From Paraburkholderia sp. Ac-20340 (GTDB lineage Bacteria; Pseudomonadota; Gammaproteobacteria; Burkholderiales; Burkholderiaceae): a stretch of DNA of 64,000 nt. The stretch is taken from positions 1-64,000 of the forward strand of contig NZ_JAAGPR010000038.1 of assembly GCF_017104965.1 (NCBI RefSeq), read 5' to 3'. The notes below the pieces were generated by a model that saw nothing but the letters and a program-made list of their open reading frames with translations, searched no databases and had not been told where the DNA came from. Positions within the stretch are counted from its first letter, which is position 1, and the number at the start of each line of letters is the position of its first letter. Shown here piece by piece: positions 50,290 through 59,812 of this stretch. The position numbers were made by a program, and so were the translations under genes.

Positions 50290-52512
50290 TCAGAAGTCGA
50301 TCTTCGCGTTCAGGCTGATCGTGCGCGGGTCGCCCGGCGCGATATAGCTGTCGTACTGGAACATCCAGTAGCGGCGGTTCGTGATGTTGTCGATGGCCGC
50401 GCGCAGCGTCACATCATGCCCGCCGATGCGCGTCATGTAATTCGCGCCCACGTTCACGAGCATATAGCCGCCCGTCTCCAGATCGCCAGCCGGACGCACG
50501 CTGGTGTTGCCCGTGTACTTCGCGTCGGCGCCCAGTTGCAGGCCCGGCACCATCGGCACGTCATAGGTCACACGCGCGGCGGCAGTGAATTGCGGCGCAC
50601 CGGCCACGCGCTTGCCGTTATACGTCTGCCCCTTCGCGTACCACGTGTCGAGCAGCATGATGTCGCCCGCCACCTGCCAGCTACGGCCCAGGCGCACGCT
50701 GCCGCCCGCCTCGATACCTTCGTAGATCGAATCGCCGTCCTGCATCAGCACGTTCTGGTCGTTGGCATACGACGCGCCGCGCTCGATGCGGAACAGCGCC
50801 GCATTCGCGCTCCAGCGTTCGTGCTCGGTCTTGATACCCACTTCATACTGACGCGAGCGCAGCGGATTTAGCACCGACCCACCATTTGCGTAGATGTCCG
50901 AAACAACCTGACCCGCTTCCAGCGACTCGACATAACTGCCGTAAATCGTCGTAAGCGGATCGAGCTTGTACATCAGCGCGACGGTCGGCGTAACGACGCC
51001 GTTCTTGCCGTAAGCAGCCGTCGTCGCGCCCGATTCCGCGAAGGTTTCCTGATCGTAGTTCGTGTAACGCAGACCCGCGAGCAGCGACCAGCGGCTCGTG
51101 ATCTGCATCGTGTCGCTCAGGAACAGCGACTTCTGGTTGATCTCGCTCGCGCGGTACTTCTCCAGGCCGCTGCCCGAGTAGAAGAAGTACGGGTTCTGCA
51201 CATACAGATTGCCCGAGCCGAGCGTGCCGCCCGCCGTGGTGGCGACGTTGTTGTAATCGTTGGTCTGATGCTGGATCGACGCGCCCGCCACGATCTGATG
51301 CGTGAACGGCCCCGTCTTCACCTTGCCTTCGAAGGTGCCTTGCCAGTAGATGTCCTGATGGCCTTCGTCGCCGTTCCAGCGGTAATCGGAGTAATCGCCC
51401 GACTGGTTGGCGAGCGTGAGCGTGCTCTCGTTACGGTCGCGCGCCGACTTGCTATAGCTCGCCGACGTATTGAAGCTCCAGTCCGGCGTGATCTGATATT
51501 TCACACCGGCCGTGTAGAGCTGCAGATTCGTGTTCAGATGCTGCCCGGCGCTGTTGAGCAGATTCGAGCCGCCGCTGATGGTTGCGGGCAGGCTGGTGCC
51601 CACATAGCTGCCGGGAATGTAGATCGCCGGCGTCTGGCCGCTCGAACGGCTGGTCTGATAGATCGCGTTGAAATACACGTCGAGATCGCGCGTGAGCTGA
51701 CCGTCGAGCGCGAGCGCCACCGAATTGCGGTTGATATCGCCCGCGTTATAGGTTTTGCCCTGTTCGTGCGTGTAGTTGATACGCGCGCCGAACATGCCGT
51801 CCGGGCCGAAGCGGCGGCTCAGATCGGCGTGCTCGCTGATCACGCCGTCCATGCGATAGCCGATATCGAAACTCGTCACCGGGTCCTTGCCCGGCTTTTT
51901 GGTCACGTAGTTGACCACGCCGCCCGGCTGCGCGAAACCGTACATGAAGCCGCCCGCGCCCTTGAGCAGTTCGACGCGTTCGAGGTTTTCATAAGGCATC
52001 GTGATGCCGTACGAAATGAACGGATTGCCGTCGATCTTGAAGCCGTTCTGCCAGTCGATCGGCAGGCCGCGCACGGTGATGTAGGTCGCCCACGCGCTGT
52101 ATGCGTTGCTGTTGTCGGTCACCGAGGCATCGCCCGCGAACACATCGCCGAGCTTGTTGGCCTGGCGGTCGGCCAGATCCGTGCCCGTCACCACCGTCGT
52201 CGAGAACGGCGTGTCGATCTGCGAACGCGTGCCGAGCGCGCCGTTCGAAACCGGTGTGTTCAGGTGCAGCGGCGTGTCGTCCACGTTCTGGGCGCTCACC
52301 TTGACGGCGGGCAACGACTGTTCCTTGCCGCTCGTGGCCGAAGCGCCGCTCGCGGAAAGCGCGGGCGCGGCAGCGCTGTTTGCAGACGCGTCAGCGGCGG
52401 CGGATTGGGCGAAAGCGGATTGTGCGGCGGCGGCAAAGGCCAGCCAGACAGCGATCTGCAAAGGGCGGGCGAGCGTGCGCTCCGTGCGGCGTGCGAGTTG
52501 TTGATTGTTCAT
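50290..52512 (-). CDS. TonB-dependent siderophore receptor
   Basis: 740 aa from MNNQQLARRTERT at 52512; the longer frame is upstream leader. Signal peptide ends ...QSAFAQS. The plug domain has IDTPFSTTVVTGTDLADRQANKLGDVF near residue 90, and AGGFMYGFAQPGGVVNYVTKKP near 180. The 22-strand barrel ends in ISLNAKIDF with terminal Phe. It imports ferric siderophores across the outer membrane. A Fur box 40 bp upstream shows iron repression. Hydroxamate or catecholate preference is not clear. Confidence 0.92.
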   Translation of the reverse strand: MNNQQLARRTERTLARPLQIAVWLAFAAAAQSAFAQSAAADASANSAAAPALSASGASATSGKEQSLPAVKVSAQNVDDTPLHLNTPVSNGALGTRSQIDTPFSTTVVTGTDLADRQANKLGDVFAGDASVTDNSNAYSAWATYITVRGLPIDWQNGFKIDGNPFISYGITMPYENLERVELLKGAGGFMYGFAQPGGVVNYVTKKPGKDPVTSFDIGYRMDGVISEHADLSRRFGPDGMFGARINYTHEQGKTYNAGDINRNSVALALDGQLTRDLDVYFNAIYQTSRSSGQTPAIYIPGSYVGTSLPATISGGSNLLNSAGQHLNTNLQLYTAGVKYQITPDWSFNTSASYSKSARDRNESTLTLANQSGDYSDYRWNGDEGHQDIYWQGTFEGKVKTGPFTHQIVAGASIQHQTNDYNNVATTAGGTLGSGNLYVQNPYFFYSGSGLEKYRASEINQKSLFLSDTMQITSRWSLLAGLRYTNYDQETFAESGATTAAYGKNGVVTPTVALMYKLDPLTTIYGSYVESLEAGQVVSDIYANGGSVLNPLRSRQYEVGIKTEHERWSANAALFRIERGASYANDQNVLMQDGDSIYEGIEAGGSVRLGRSWQVAGDIMLLDTWYAKGQTYNGKRVAGAPQFTAAARVTYDVPMVPGLQLGADAKYTGNTSVRPAGDLETGGYMLVNVGANYMTRIGGHDVTLRAAIDNITNRRYWMFQYDSYIAPGDPRTISLNAKIDF

Positions 52513-52551
52513 ATCGGCCAGGGATCGGGGCGCCTCCCGCCCCAGAATGAC

Positions 52552-52570
52552 AATGAGAAGTATTCTCATT
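52552..52570 (-). promoter_or_regulatory. Fur box of the siderophore receptor gene
   Basis: AATGAGAA-GTA-TTCTCATT is a perfect inverted repeat matching the Fur-box layout, 40 bp before the receptor start. Confidence 0.8.
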
Positions 52571-52758
52571 CCATACGGGCCGCATGGTAGCAAAGCGCAT
52601 TATTTTTTGAAAGGTTTCTGTCGGCGAAGGTTGGAGTGTTGTACGAATGACACGCGTCGCCGCCACGACGGATCAACAGCGAATCAGGCGCGACGCGGCG
52701 CCGGTTTTCGTGGACAATCGCCCTCCTTTCAACCTACCCACGTCTGGCCGCTGCCCTC

Positions 52759-53349
52759 ATGAAGTCCGTCCTGCCCGCTCTCGCTCTGGCCTTCTGCGCC
52801 GTTGCCTACGCCGCCCCCGCCACGGAGAGCGCCCGGGTGATTCCGGTGAACAACGGCATCACCGCGCTCAAGCTGCAAGGCCAGCGGGCGATGGCCGTGC
52901 GGGCATGGCGCGAGAACTTCAACGCGCACGGCTTCGACGTGGTGACGCTGTACATGCAGGATGGCGGCGCGAAGCCCGGCGCGTGGAACATCGTCCCGGT
53001 GTTCGATCACGATTCCGCGAGGCCCGAGCATCTGGAGATCGTCGTGAGCGGCGGTGCCGATTGTCTGCTGCGCGACTTCCGCCTCGTCAGCACGGCCGAC
53101 GGCAAATCGACCTCGCTCGTCACCGCCACGCGCGAAATGGGCGAGAGTTACGCCGATCCGGCCAAGGTACGCTTCGACTACTACGTGCTCACCAGCAACG
53201 ACGAAGGCAGCGCGGGCCGTCCGCGCATGTATTTCGAGTGGAAGAAGTCGCGCATCGCGAGCCGCCCTTATTGCGACGTCAACGAAGCTTTCCGGGATGA
53301 ACTGCATCTGGGCCCGAGCAGCGGCCAGGGCGGCGCGGGCACGGATTGA
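52759..53349 (+). CDS. Secreted hypothetical protein
   Basis: 196 aa. A signal peptide (MKSVLPALALAFCAVAYAA) precedes a compact domain with GFDVVTLYMQDG, WNIVPVFD and FDYYVLTSNDEG. Two cysteines near 103 and 175 could pair. It looks like a carbapenem-inhibitor or lipoprotein-type beta fold, but I do not recognise the family. Single gene, divergent from the TonB receptor. Confidence 0.7.
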   Translation: MKSVLPALALAFCAVAYAAPATESARVIPVNNGITALKLQGQRAMAVRAWRENFNAHGFDVVTLYMQDGGAKPGAWNIVPVFDHDSARPEHLEIVVSGGADCLLRDFRLVSTADGKSTSLVTATREMGESYADPAKVRFDYYVLTSNDEGSAGRPRMYFEWKKSRIASRPYCDVNEAFRDELHLGPSSGQGGAGTD

Positions 53350-53849
53350 GTCCGCATCCGGCATCGATGGAGCGATTTTCCGATCGACGCGGCGATTTCT
53401 GAGACGCACGGTCAATCGTCTGCAGAAAAACCGGCTATCGTGGCTCGCGCCTGGTGACGGAGAGACGCCAGGCTTGAAGACGGGGGACACTCTGGCGCGC
53501 GCTGACTCACGCGCCGGTGACCAGCCGGGAGCCTGACGCTGCGCGCGCTCACAGGGGAGCCGCCCGGCGCGCAACCGGCCGGCCACCGCGCAGACCTGCG
53601 CCGGGCTGGCGGCTACACGTCACGACAACACCACCGAGGGCCACCGCCGGCGGCAGCCTGCGATCGAGCGCAATCGATCCTCCAGCCCGACCGGCACACG
53701 CGTGGCCGCTGCCCTGCGCCCAGGTTGCCTGCGCAGCGCGCGAGGACTGGACGTGCGTGCCGGAGTGTCCCGCGGATTTCTCTTAAAGCGGCGTGGCATG
53801 CGCCGGCCATGCGCACGCCTTGACCTCTACGATCTCGAGAATTCCGAAA
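53350..53849. other. 500-bp GC-rich intergenic region
   Basis: Nothing that I can support lies here. Short frames on both strands are alanine-, arginine- and proline-rich shadows without family resemblance. The two flanking genes converge onto this region. Confidence 0.5.
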
Positions 53850-54968
53850 TCACACGCCCGCCTGCCGGCACAAGCCAGCGCGCTTGCGGCCGCCTTGCGC
53901 CAGTTGTTCGTCTTCGGCTTCACGCCACCAGCGCTCGCCGCGCTGCGGATCGGCCAGATCGAGACGCGCGCCGATACGCGGCGTCGCCAGCGTCACGCCA
54001 CGCGCCACCGCCAGCCCCGTCACGCGCTCGAACGGCTCCTGCCAGCGATGCATCGCCAGATCGAACGTGCCGTTGTGAATCGGCAGCAGCCAGCGGCCGC
54101 GCACATCGACATGCGCCTGCACCGTTTCCTCGGGCTGCATATGCACATACGGCCACTGCGGGTCATACGCGCCAGTTTCCATCAGCGTCACGTCGAACGG
54201 CCCCAGACGCTCGCCGATCTCGCGAAAATGCGGCGAATAGCCGGTATCGCCGCTGAAGAAGATACGCAGATCGTCGTCGGCGATCGCCCACGAGGCCCAC
54301 AGCGTACGGTTGCCATCGAACAGGCTGCGCCCCGAGAAATGCTGCGCGGGCGCGGCCGTCAGCGTGATGCCGTCGATCTGCGCGCTCTGCCACCAGTCGA
54401 GCTGGCGCACCTTCTTCGCGTCGATACCCCATTCGATCAGGCGGTCGCCCACACCCAGCGGCGTGAGGAACACTTCGGTGGTGGCGGCCAGCGCGAGCAC
54501 CGTTTCGCGGTCGAGGTGATCGTAGTGATCGTGCGAGAGGATCACGCCGCGCAAGGGCGGCAGATCGGCCAGTGCGATCGGCGGCGCGTGAAAACGCTTC
54601 GGGCCGAGCCGCTTGAACGGCGAGGCACGCTCGCCGAACACCGGGTCGGTGATCCAGTAGCCGCCGCGCAGTTTGAGCAGCGTGGTGGAGTGGCCGAGCC
54701 GGTAGAGGCTGCGGTCGGGCGCGGCGTCCAGATCGGCGCGGCTGAGCGCCTGAATCGGCAGTGCGCCCGACGGCACGGTGCCGGACGGCTTGCGGAACAG
54801 CACATTCCAGATGATGCCGAGGCTCTTCTTCAGCCCTTCCTGCGGACGCGGCTGCACGTTGCGAAAGCGCTCGCCGTCATGTTGAGGCGAGCCGCCCGAC
54901 AAGGCGCGCGAGCGGTTCGCAGCGCTCAGACCGAGGGCGTGGCGGAGAAAATCAGGGATCGATACCAT
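53850..54968 (-). CDS. MBL-fold metallo-hydrolase, NAPE-PLD-like
   Basis: 372 aa. Metal motif LSHDHYDHLDRETV near residue 147 (HxHxDH type), further histidines in TAAPAQHFSGRSLFD near 208, FFSGDTGYSPHF near 237 and LLPIHNGTFDLAMH near 298. The RLGHSTTLLKLRGGYWITDPVFGERASPF stretch near 90 is typical of the NAPE-PLD/YtnP-like L-ascorbate-6-phosphate lactonase fold. It may hydrolyse a phosphodiester lipid; no signal peptide is seen. Two similar 15-20 bp sequences upstream at 54987 and 55021 could bind a regulator. Confidence 0.84.
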   Translation of the reverse strand: MVSIPDFLRHALGLSAANRSRALSGGSPQHDGERFRNVQPRPQEGLKKSLGIIWNVLFRKPSGTVPSGALPIQALSRADLDAAPDRSLYRLGHSTTLLKLRGGYWITDPVFGERASPFKRLGPKRFHAPPIALADLPPLRGVILSHDHYDHLDRETVLALAATTEVFLTPLGVGDRLIEWGIDAKKVRQLDWWQSAQIDGITLTAAPAQHFSGRSLFDGNRTLWASWAIADDDLRIFFSGDTGYSPHFREIGERLGPFDVTLMETGAYDPQWPYVHMQPEETVQAHVDVRGRWLLPIHNGTFDLAMHRWQEPFERVTGLAVARGVTLATPRIGARLDLADPQRGERWWREAEDEQLAQGGRKRAGLCRQAGV

Positions 54969-55063
54969 GGAAGGCTTCCGTCAGAAAGTAGACTATTCAG
55001 TGTAGTTTATCCCATAAGAAAGTAAACTGCTGGGTGTAAATAGTGGGGGCGATGGCGCTGCGG

Positions 55064-55414
55064 CTACTGGCTTGCGGCGCCCGACGCGGCTTTCTGTTCT
55101 TTCAGTTCTTTCTGTTGCGCCTTCTGAATGTTCTGCGGGTAATCCAGATCGCGTCCGCCACCGGCGATGTAGCCCGCCCCTTTGAGCTTGTTCAGTTCGG
55201 CGACGTTTTTCGCGCGCGCCGCCTTACGCGCCGCCTTGCGTTGCGCGCGGGCCTGCTTTCTTTGTTCGGCTTTGGTCGGCGGCGTGGCATTCGACGCGAT
55301 TTCCGCGTCTGCTGGCGTGCTCGCGCCGTCCTGCGCGCTAGCGCCGGCGGCCGCGCCGCACAGACTCGCGGCGAGCGTCAGCACGCATATCGGCTTGCGG
55401 ATAGAAAAGCGCAT
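55064..55414 (-). CDS. Secreted DUF4148-like protein
   Basis: 116 aa. Signal peptide through ...AAAGASAQDG; a lysine/arginine-rich middle (KAEQRKQARAQRKAARKAARAKNV) and then ELNKLKGAGYIAGGGRDLDYPQNIQKAQQK. The EL-L-GAGY-YP-IQ-A spacing resembles DUF4148, common in Burkholderia relatives. Function unknown; periplasmic. Confidence 0.68.
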   Translation of the reverse strand: MRFSIRKPICVLTLAASLCGAAAGASAQDGASTPADAEIASNATPPTKAEQRKQARAQRKAARKAARAKNVAELNKLKGAGYIAGGGRDLDYPQNIQKAQQKELKEQKAASGAASQ

Positions 55415-55482
55415 GGGTCACCTCTCCTGTCGTTCTGGTTGTGTATGCAACGAGTTAAGTTTGAAGCGCGTCAATCCGGCAT

Positions 55483-55944
55483 TCAGGTCAGCCGCCAGAC
55501 GTCCACCACGACCTCGCCCACGGCCGGATAGCCGATCGTGCCTGCGAACACGGATCGATTGAGCCAGTCGCACTCACCGTCGGGAGCGTCGAAAACTGGC
55601 GTGCAGCGGCACCGGTACGCTTCGGGCGGCAACGGCCAGACGTCCGGTCCTGCCGAACGCTCGATCACGAGCAAACCGCGATTACACACGTTGATCAGCG
55701 TACCTTCGCGTGTCTGCAGCGTGTAACGCGCGTCGAGCACGCCCACGCCATCGGCGCGTTCCAGATAAAAGTCGGAACCGCTGGGCAGCACCACGCCCGA
55801 CATCGACGCGCCTTCGAATCTGCCCGATACGATCGGGAAATTGATGCGCTGACCACCCGGCGTCCTGCCCAGCATCTGCGGCTCACCGCATTGCACGTCG
55901 ATGCGCATGCACCATTCGCTTTGCAGCGTTCGTCCTGCTGTCAT
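55483..55944 (-). CDS. DUF3237 domain protein, copy 1
   Basis: 153 aa from MTAGRTLQSEWCMRIDV. The DUF3237 layout is visible: RINFPIVSGRFEGASMSGVVLPSGSDF near residue 32, DARYTLQTREGTLINVCNRG, YRCRCTPVFDAPDGECDWLNRSVFAGTIGYP near the end. It is a small beta-barrel family without a proven reaction. It starts 31 bp after the MFS gene on the same strand, and a second copy is encoded at 59797. A longer start at 55992 would overlap the MFS stop. Confidence 0.82.
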   Translation of the reverse strand: MTAGRTLQSEWCMRIDVQCGEPQMLGRTPGGQRINFPIVSGRFEGASMSGVVLPSGSDFYLERADGVGVLDARYTLQTREGTLINVCNRGLLVIERSAGPDVWPLPPEAYRCRCTPVFDAPDGECDWLNRSVFAGTIGYPAVGEVVVDVWRLT

Positions 55945-55975
55945 GATTGCCTCGCGTAGCTTCGTGTCGATAGCA

Positions 55976-57187
55976 TCAAGCCGCACCGGCAAGGCGCCGG
56001 TTGGCCAGCAGCATGCAGAGGAACGAGATTGCGCACAGCACCGCCGCGCCGCCGCACAACGCGCCGTAGCTCACGCCACGGTCGAGCAGCACGCCTGCTA
56101 CGAGCGGCCCCACCGCCAGCGCCACGCCCGTGATGAAACCCACCGCCGAAGTCAGCCGCCCGCTCGCGTCCTCTTTCGCCGCGACGGCGAACACGAATGG
56201 AATCACGAACGTCCACGCGAACTTGAAGGCGAACACGGACACGGCGTAACCGGCCAGATGCGGTCCTGTACACAGCCCCACCAGCGCAGCGATCAGCAGG
56301 CCGTAACCCAGGCCCAGAATCAGCCGGCGACTGCCGCGCCCGCCGATCACCGAAGCGGTCATCGCGCCGGCAATCCCCATCAGCGTCGCAATCGAAAGGA
56401 TCTTTCCCGAGAGAATCGGATCGAGTCCCGCACCCGCCGCCGCACGCGAGGAGAACGACCAGACCGCGCCAATCGCGAGGTAGAACACGCACACCGCGCT
56501 CACTACCAGCAGAGCAAAGCGGCCATCGCGTCCCGGCGCACCCGCTTGTCGTACGCGACCCGCACCGCGCGGGCGTCGCACCGGTTTCGTCAAGCGGCTG
56601 CTGAACGCGCCGCATAGCGGCAACGCCAGCGTGGTCAGCGCCGCCACACACAGAAACAGGCTTTTAAGGCCGAATACAGCAAACAGCTGCGGCAGAAAAT
56701 ACAAACCGATTGCGCCCGCAACCAGTTGCCCGACAATCCATAAACCAAATGCGCGATCCGGATTCGGACTCATGCCCGCGCTCGTCATGCACAGCAAACC
56801 GAGCGTGCCGCCTGCGAGTCCCGCCACGAAGCGCAGCGCCAGCAACTCGCCCAGATGAAACGGCATGCCCGCCGTAACGCAATTGGCCACCACGAACACC
56901 ACCGCCGCCACCCGCGCCACGCGCCGTTCGTCGAAACGCCCCATCCAGAACTGCGCGGGCAAGGCGGCCGAACTGAACGCCATCAACTCGATAAAAAAGT
57001 ACGCGCCGATCTGCGAAGCGCTCAGTCCCAACTGCTGCGCGAGTTGTACGGCCAGCGCTGGGGCAATCAACCCAGGCAGCGAAATGACCGCGCCGAGGAT
57101 GATGATGGACATCAGCGTCCAGCCCGAATAGCGCGTGGCGTCGAGCGCCGCGCCTTCGTGCGGTTCGAGCGTCGTTTTCATTTCCAA
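55976..57187 (-). CDS. MFS transporter
   Basis: 403 aa with 12 predicted helices. MSIIILGAVISLPGLIAPALAV begins helix one, QFWMGRFDERRVARVAAVVF is the helix 2-3 loop in motif A position, and the second half starts near GRFALLVVSAVCVFYLAIGAVW. A TTG start at 57187 has AAGGAG with six bases between; an ATG at 57181 is the alternative. It probably imports the substrate handled by the DUF3237, CocE and NylB-like genes nearby. No closer family call is safe. Confidence 0.8.
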   Translation of the reverse strand: MEMKTTLEPHEGAALDATRYSGWTLMSIIILGAVISLPGLIAPALAVQLAQQLGLSASQIGAYFFIELMAFSSAALPAQFWMGRFDERRVARVAAVVFVVANCVTAGMPFHLGELLALRFVAGLAGGTLGLLCMTSAGMSPNPDRAFGLWIVGQLVAGAIGLYFLPQLFAVFGLKSLFLCVAALTTLALPLCGAFSSRLTKPVRRPRGAGRVRQAGAPGRDGRFALLVVSAVCVFYLAIGAVWSFSSRAAAGAGLDPILSGKILSIATLMGIAGAMTASVIGGRGSRRLILGLGYGLLIAALVGLCTGPHLAGYAVSVFAFKFAWTFVIPFVFAVAAKEDASGRLTSAVGFITGVALAVGPLVAGVLLDRGVSYGALCGGAAVLCAISFLCMLLANRRLAGAA

Positions 57188-57227
57188 AATACTCTCCTTA
57201 GTTATCCATATGATTCACGACATCGAA

Positions 57228-58340
57228 TCAGAAGTCATGGTGAATACCGACCGAATACAACATGGCGCGGCCGCCAGCGGGCGTATACGCGCCGTTCAGA
57301 ATCATCGAGAGCGGGTTGTAATTGGCCTGCTTCTGGTTGTCGAGATACGAAATCGCCGTATAGACCTGCGTGCGCTTCGAGAGGTTGTAGCCATATCCCA
57401 GCGCAAATTGCTGCGCGCCCGAATCCGGTCTGCCCGACTCCGACCACGCCTTGATATACGACGCGCGAAACACATGCGGCCCCACGAATCGCAGATAACC
57501 GAGCAGCATCGACCAGTGATTGAGACTTTCGTTGTGGTTCTGTTCGTAACTCATCCGCTCGACAATTGCCGAAAGCTGATTCGAGCCAAAGCGATACCCC
57601 ATGCCGATACGATGATCGGTATCGGTCGAACTCGTAGCGGGCGTGGTGAACCCCACGCCTTCGCCCAGCAGCCAGCCGTTGTGCTGTTCGAACGCGTAGC
57701 TCAGATAGAGTCCGTTCGATAGATAATTCACGGCCGCGCTCACGACCGAAACCGTTTTGGCCGTGGTGCTGTTGGAAAAGCCCACATAAAGCCAACCCGC
57801 CGCGCCGTACACCGTGGGCGTCTGATACTGGATCGCGTTCGACTGCACCACGTCCCACGGATATCCGCCGCCGCCCGTCAGCCCCTGGCTGCTGCCGATG
57901 ATGTTGTCGTAGGCGGCCACCGCGCCGTACCAGCCGTCGCCGAAAGGATCGAGCAATACGGTCGAGCGCATCAGCGGCGTGTGGCCGCGTCCGAGCGTCA
58001 ACTGGCCATAGCTTGCCGATGAAAGCCCCACATAACTGTCGCCGTCCACCAGCGAGCCGCTGCCGCTATTCACATCGACGATGCCGTTGATCTGGAATAT
58101 CGCCTTCACGCCATCACCCAGATCTTCCGAGCCGCGCATGCCGATGTCCGAGATATTCGACGTCATCGCCGTGGTCGATTTGATGTTGCCCGAGGGCGCG
58201 CCCCACGTGCGGAAGTTGTCCACCGACACGTCGAGATTGCCGTACAACGTCACTTCCGCGTGAGCGCACGGCCCCGCGACCATGCACGTTGCCGCGACCA
58301 CCCAACCTGCTCCTCCCCGTACCTTGCGTCTGCTTCCCAT
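57228..58340 (-). CDS. Gram-negative porin
   Basis: 370 aa from MGSRRKVRGGAGWVVAATCM; the upstream extension to 58646 has no porin features. Mature part EVTLYGNLDVSVDNFRTWG, then DIGMRGSEDLGDGVKAIFQING, and it ends MLYSVGIHHDF with terminal Phe. Third porin of the window. It lies 40 bp from the MFS gene and divergent to AraC, so the whole run porin-MFS-DUF3237 is probably one operon. Confidence 0.88.
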   Translation of the reverse strand: MGSRRKVRGGAGWVVAATCMVAGPCAHAEVTLYGNLDVSVDNFRTWGAPSGNIKSTTAMTSNISDIGMRGSEDLGDGVKAIFQINGIVDVNSGSGSLVDGDSYVGLSSASYGQLTLGRGHTPLMRSTVLLDPFGDGWYGAVAAYDNIIGSSQGLTGGGGYPWDVVQSNAIQYQTPTVYGAAGWLYVGFSNSTTAKTVSVVSAAVNYLSNGLYLSYAFEQHNGWLLGEGVGFTTPATSSTDTDHRIGMGYRFGSNQLSAIVERMSYEQNHNESLNHWSMLLGYLRFVGPHVFRASYIKAWSESGRPDSGAQQFALGYGYNLSKRTQVYTAISYLDNQKQANYNPLSMILNGAYTPAGGRAMLYSVGIHHDF

Positions 58341-58753
58341 GTTTGCCCATTCATGAAAGTGGTTCGTGTCAGGATCGAACTGCACGTTCGCGTTGCTGCG
58401 ACGCGCGGGCCGATGCGATGACATCGGCCTGTGTTCCGGTTGCCGATTATTCGGTCGGCCTGAGTGCGCCAATTTCCAGACGCGGCAAGCGATGGGCGTG
58501 TGCGGTCGTAATTTCCGTGCGTGGTACGGCGACGCCTGGCGGCATGCGGGAAAACCACGAACGCCGGTACCCCGCAACGCCCGCAAACCTCGGGAAAACA
58601 CGGTAATGGACAGCGCCGCCAGCGAGAACGCCGCACGGACGCGCAATGTTTTTTTGTGCCGTATTTACAAACTCGATGCCGCAATGGCACATTTCCAGGC
58701 TGGCTGGCCGCTATGCTGATTCACGAAGCCGTCAAAAAACTCTGGATCGAACG
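58341..58753. other. Divergent region between porin and AraC genes
   Basis: 413 bases, no supported gene. A TGTGCC (58655-58660) and GGCACA (58686-58691) inverted pair lies about 65 bp before the AraC start and is a possible regulator site. The frame open from 58646 into the regulator is its upstream extension. Confidence 0.5.
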
Positions 58754-59812
58754 ATGCTGAAACGAACCCGCCGGGCGAGCCGCTCGTCCGCCGCCGATGT
58801 GCTCAAAATGTTGTCGATCCTGCAAGCCGACGACACCTCCGGCGAAGTCCTGCTCGAAGGCACGCATCTCACACGCTCGCTCCTGAGCGACACTTCGCGC
58901 GTGGTGCGCGACTGGCAGGAAGCGCGCCTGCTCGCCAATGGTCTGGCGCGCGGTTTTTCCGATCAGGCCGGCATTTACGCGGGCGCGCAATTCGGCAAGC
59001 CATCGAGTTTCGGAGTGCTGGGTTTTGCGATGATGTGCGCGCCCACGCTGCGCGAGGCGTTCGAAACCCATGTGCGCTACTTCTCGCTCGTGGGCAGCCA
59101 CGTCGCGGTGGAATTCGACGCACAGGACGCCATCTGGCGCTTCCTGCCCGAAGACCACGCAAGCGTGGTCGAACGCTTTTTCATGGATGTTTCGCTGATA
59201 TCGATGGCCACGCTCTGCCGCTATATCGTGGGCACCGACGCGCGCTTCCTGCGCGAAGTGCGCGTGCGGCGTGAAGCGCATCTGGCGCAGTCGCGCGAAC
59301 TGTTCGAATCGGCCATCGGCTGCCCGGTGGTGTTTCACGACGGCCAGACCGAGCTGGTTTTCGAAGCCAATGCGCTGGAAATCGAGCCGGTGTTCGCCGA
59401 CCCCGGCACCTATGCGCTGATGAACCAGTATTGTCTCGACGAGCAGAGCCGCTTTCGCGCCGACGAATCGCTCGTGCGCCGCGTGAGCGATCTGGTGGCC
59501 AAAGCGCTGCCCGACGTCGCGCGGCCGGCCGATCTCGCGCGCCAACTGGGCATTGCCGAGCGCACGCTGCGCAAACACCTCAGCGAACACGGCACGAATC
59601 TGCGCGAGATCGTCACGCGCGTGCGCATGGATCACGCCATGCGCTTGTTGTCGACGAGCGATCATCCGGTCGCGTTCATCGCCGAAAAAGTCGGTTTCGC
59701 CGATGTATCGAGCTTCGTCTACGCGTTCCAGCGCTATGCGGGCACATCGCCCGGCCGGTGGCGCCGCGACGCCGCCACCCCGGCGCGCAGCGCGCGTTAC
59801 TCCACCGCGTAG
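58754..59812 (+). CDS. AraC-family transcriptional regulator (OruR/ArgR-like)
   Basis: 352 aa. An N-terminal ligand domain of the Arabinose_bd type, with FSDQAGIYAGAQFGKPSSFGVLGFAMMCAPTLREAFETHVRYF near 70-112, is followed by the two AraC helix-turn-helix motifs: ARQLGIAERTLRKHLSEHGTNLREIVTRVRMDHAMRLL and VAFIAEKVGFADVSSFVYAFQRYAGTSPGRWRR. It should control the porin-MFS-DUF3237 operon and the plus-strand hydrolase genes. It overlaps the convergent second DUF3237 gene by 16 bp. Confidence 0.87.
   Translation: MLKRTRRASRSSAADVLKMLSILQADDTSGEVLLEGTHLTRSLLSDTSRVVRDWQEARLLANGLARGFSDQAGIYAGAQFGKPSSFGVLGFAMMCAPTLREAFETHVRYFSLVGSHVAVEFDAQDAIWRFLPEDHASVVERFFMDVSLISMATLCRYIVGTDARFLREVRVRREAHLAQSRELFESAIGCPVVFHDGQTELVFEANALEIEPVFADPGTYALMNQYCLDEQSRFRADESLVRRVSDLVAKALPDVARPADLARQLGIAERTLRKHLSEHGTNLREIVTRVRMDHAMRLLSTSDHPVAFIAEKVGFADVSSFVYAFQRYAGTSPGRWRRDAATPARSARYSTA

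Noticed and set aside
53702..54256. A 184-codon plus frame in the gap before the MBL hydrolase
   Set aside because: Overlaps the well-supported minus-strand hydrolase and has only low-complexity Arg/Ala/Pro sequence.
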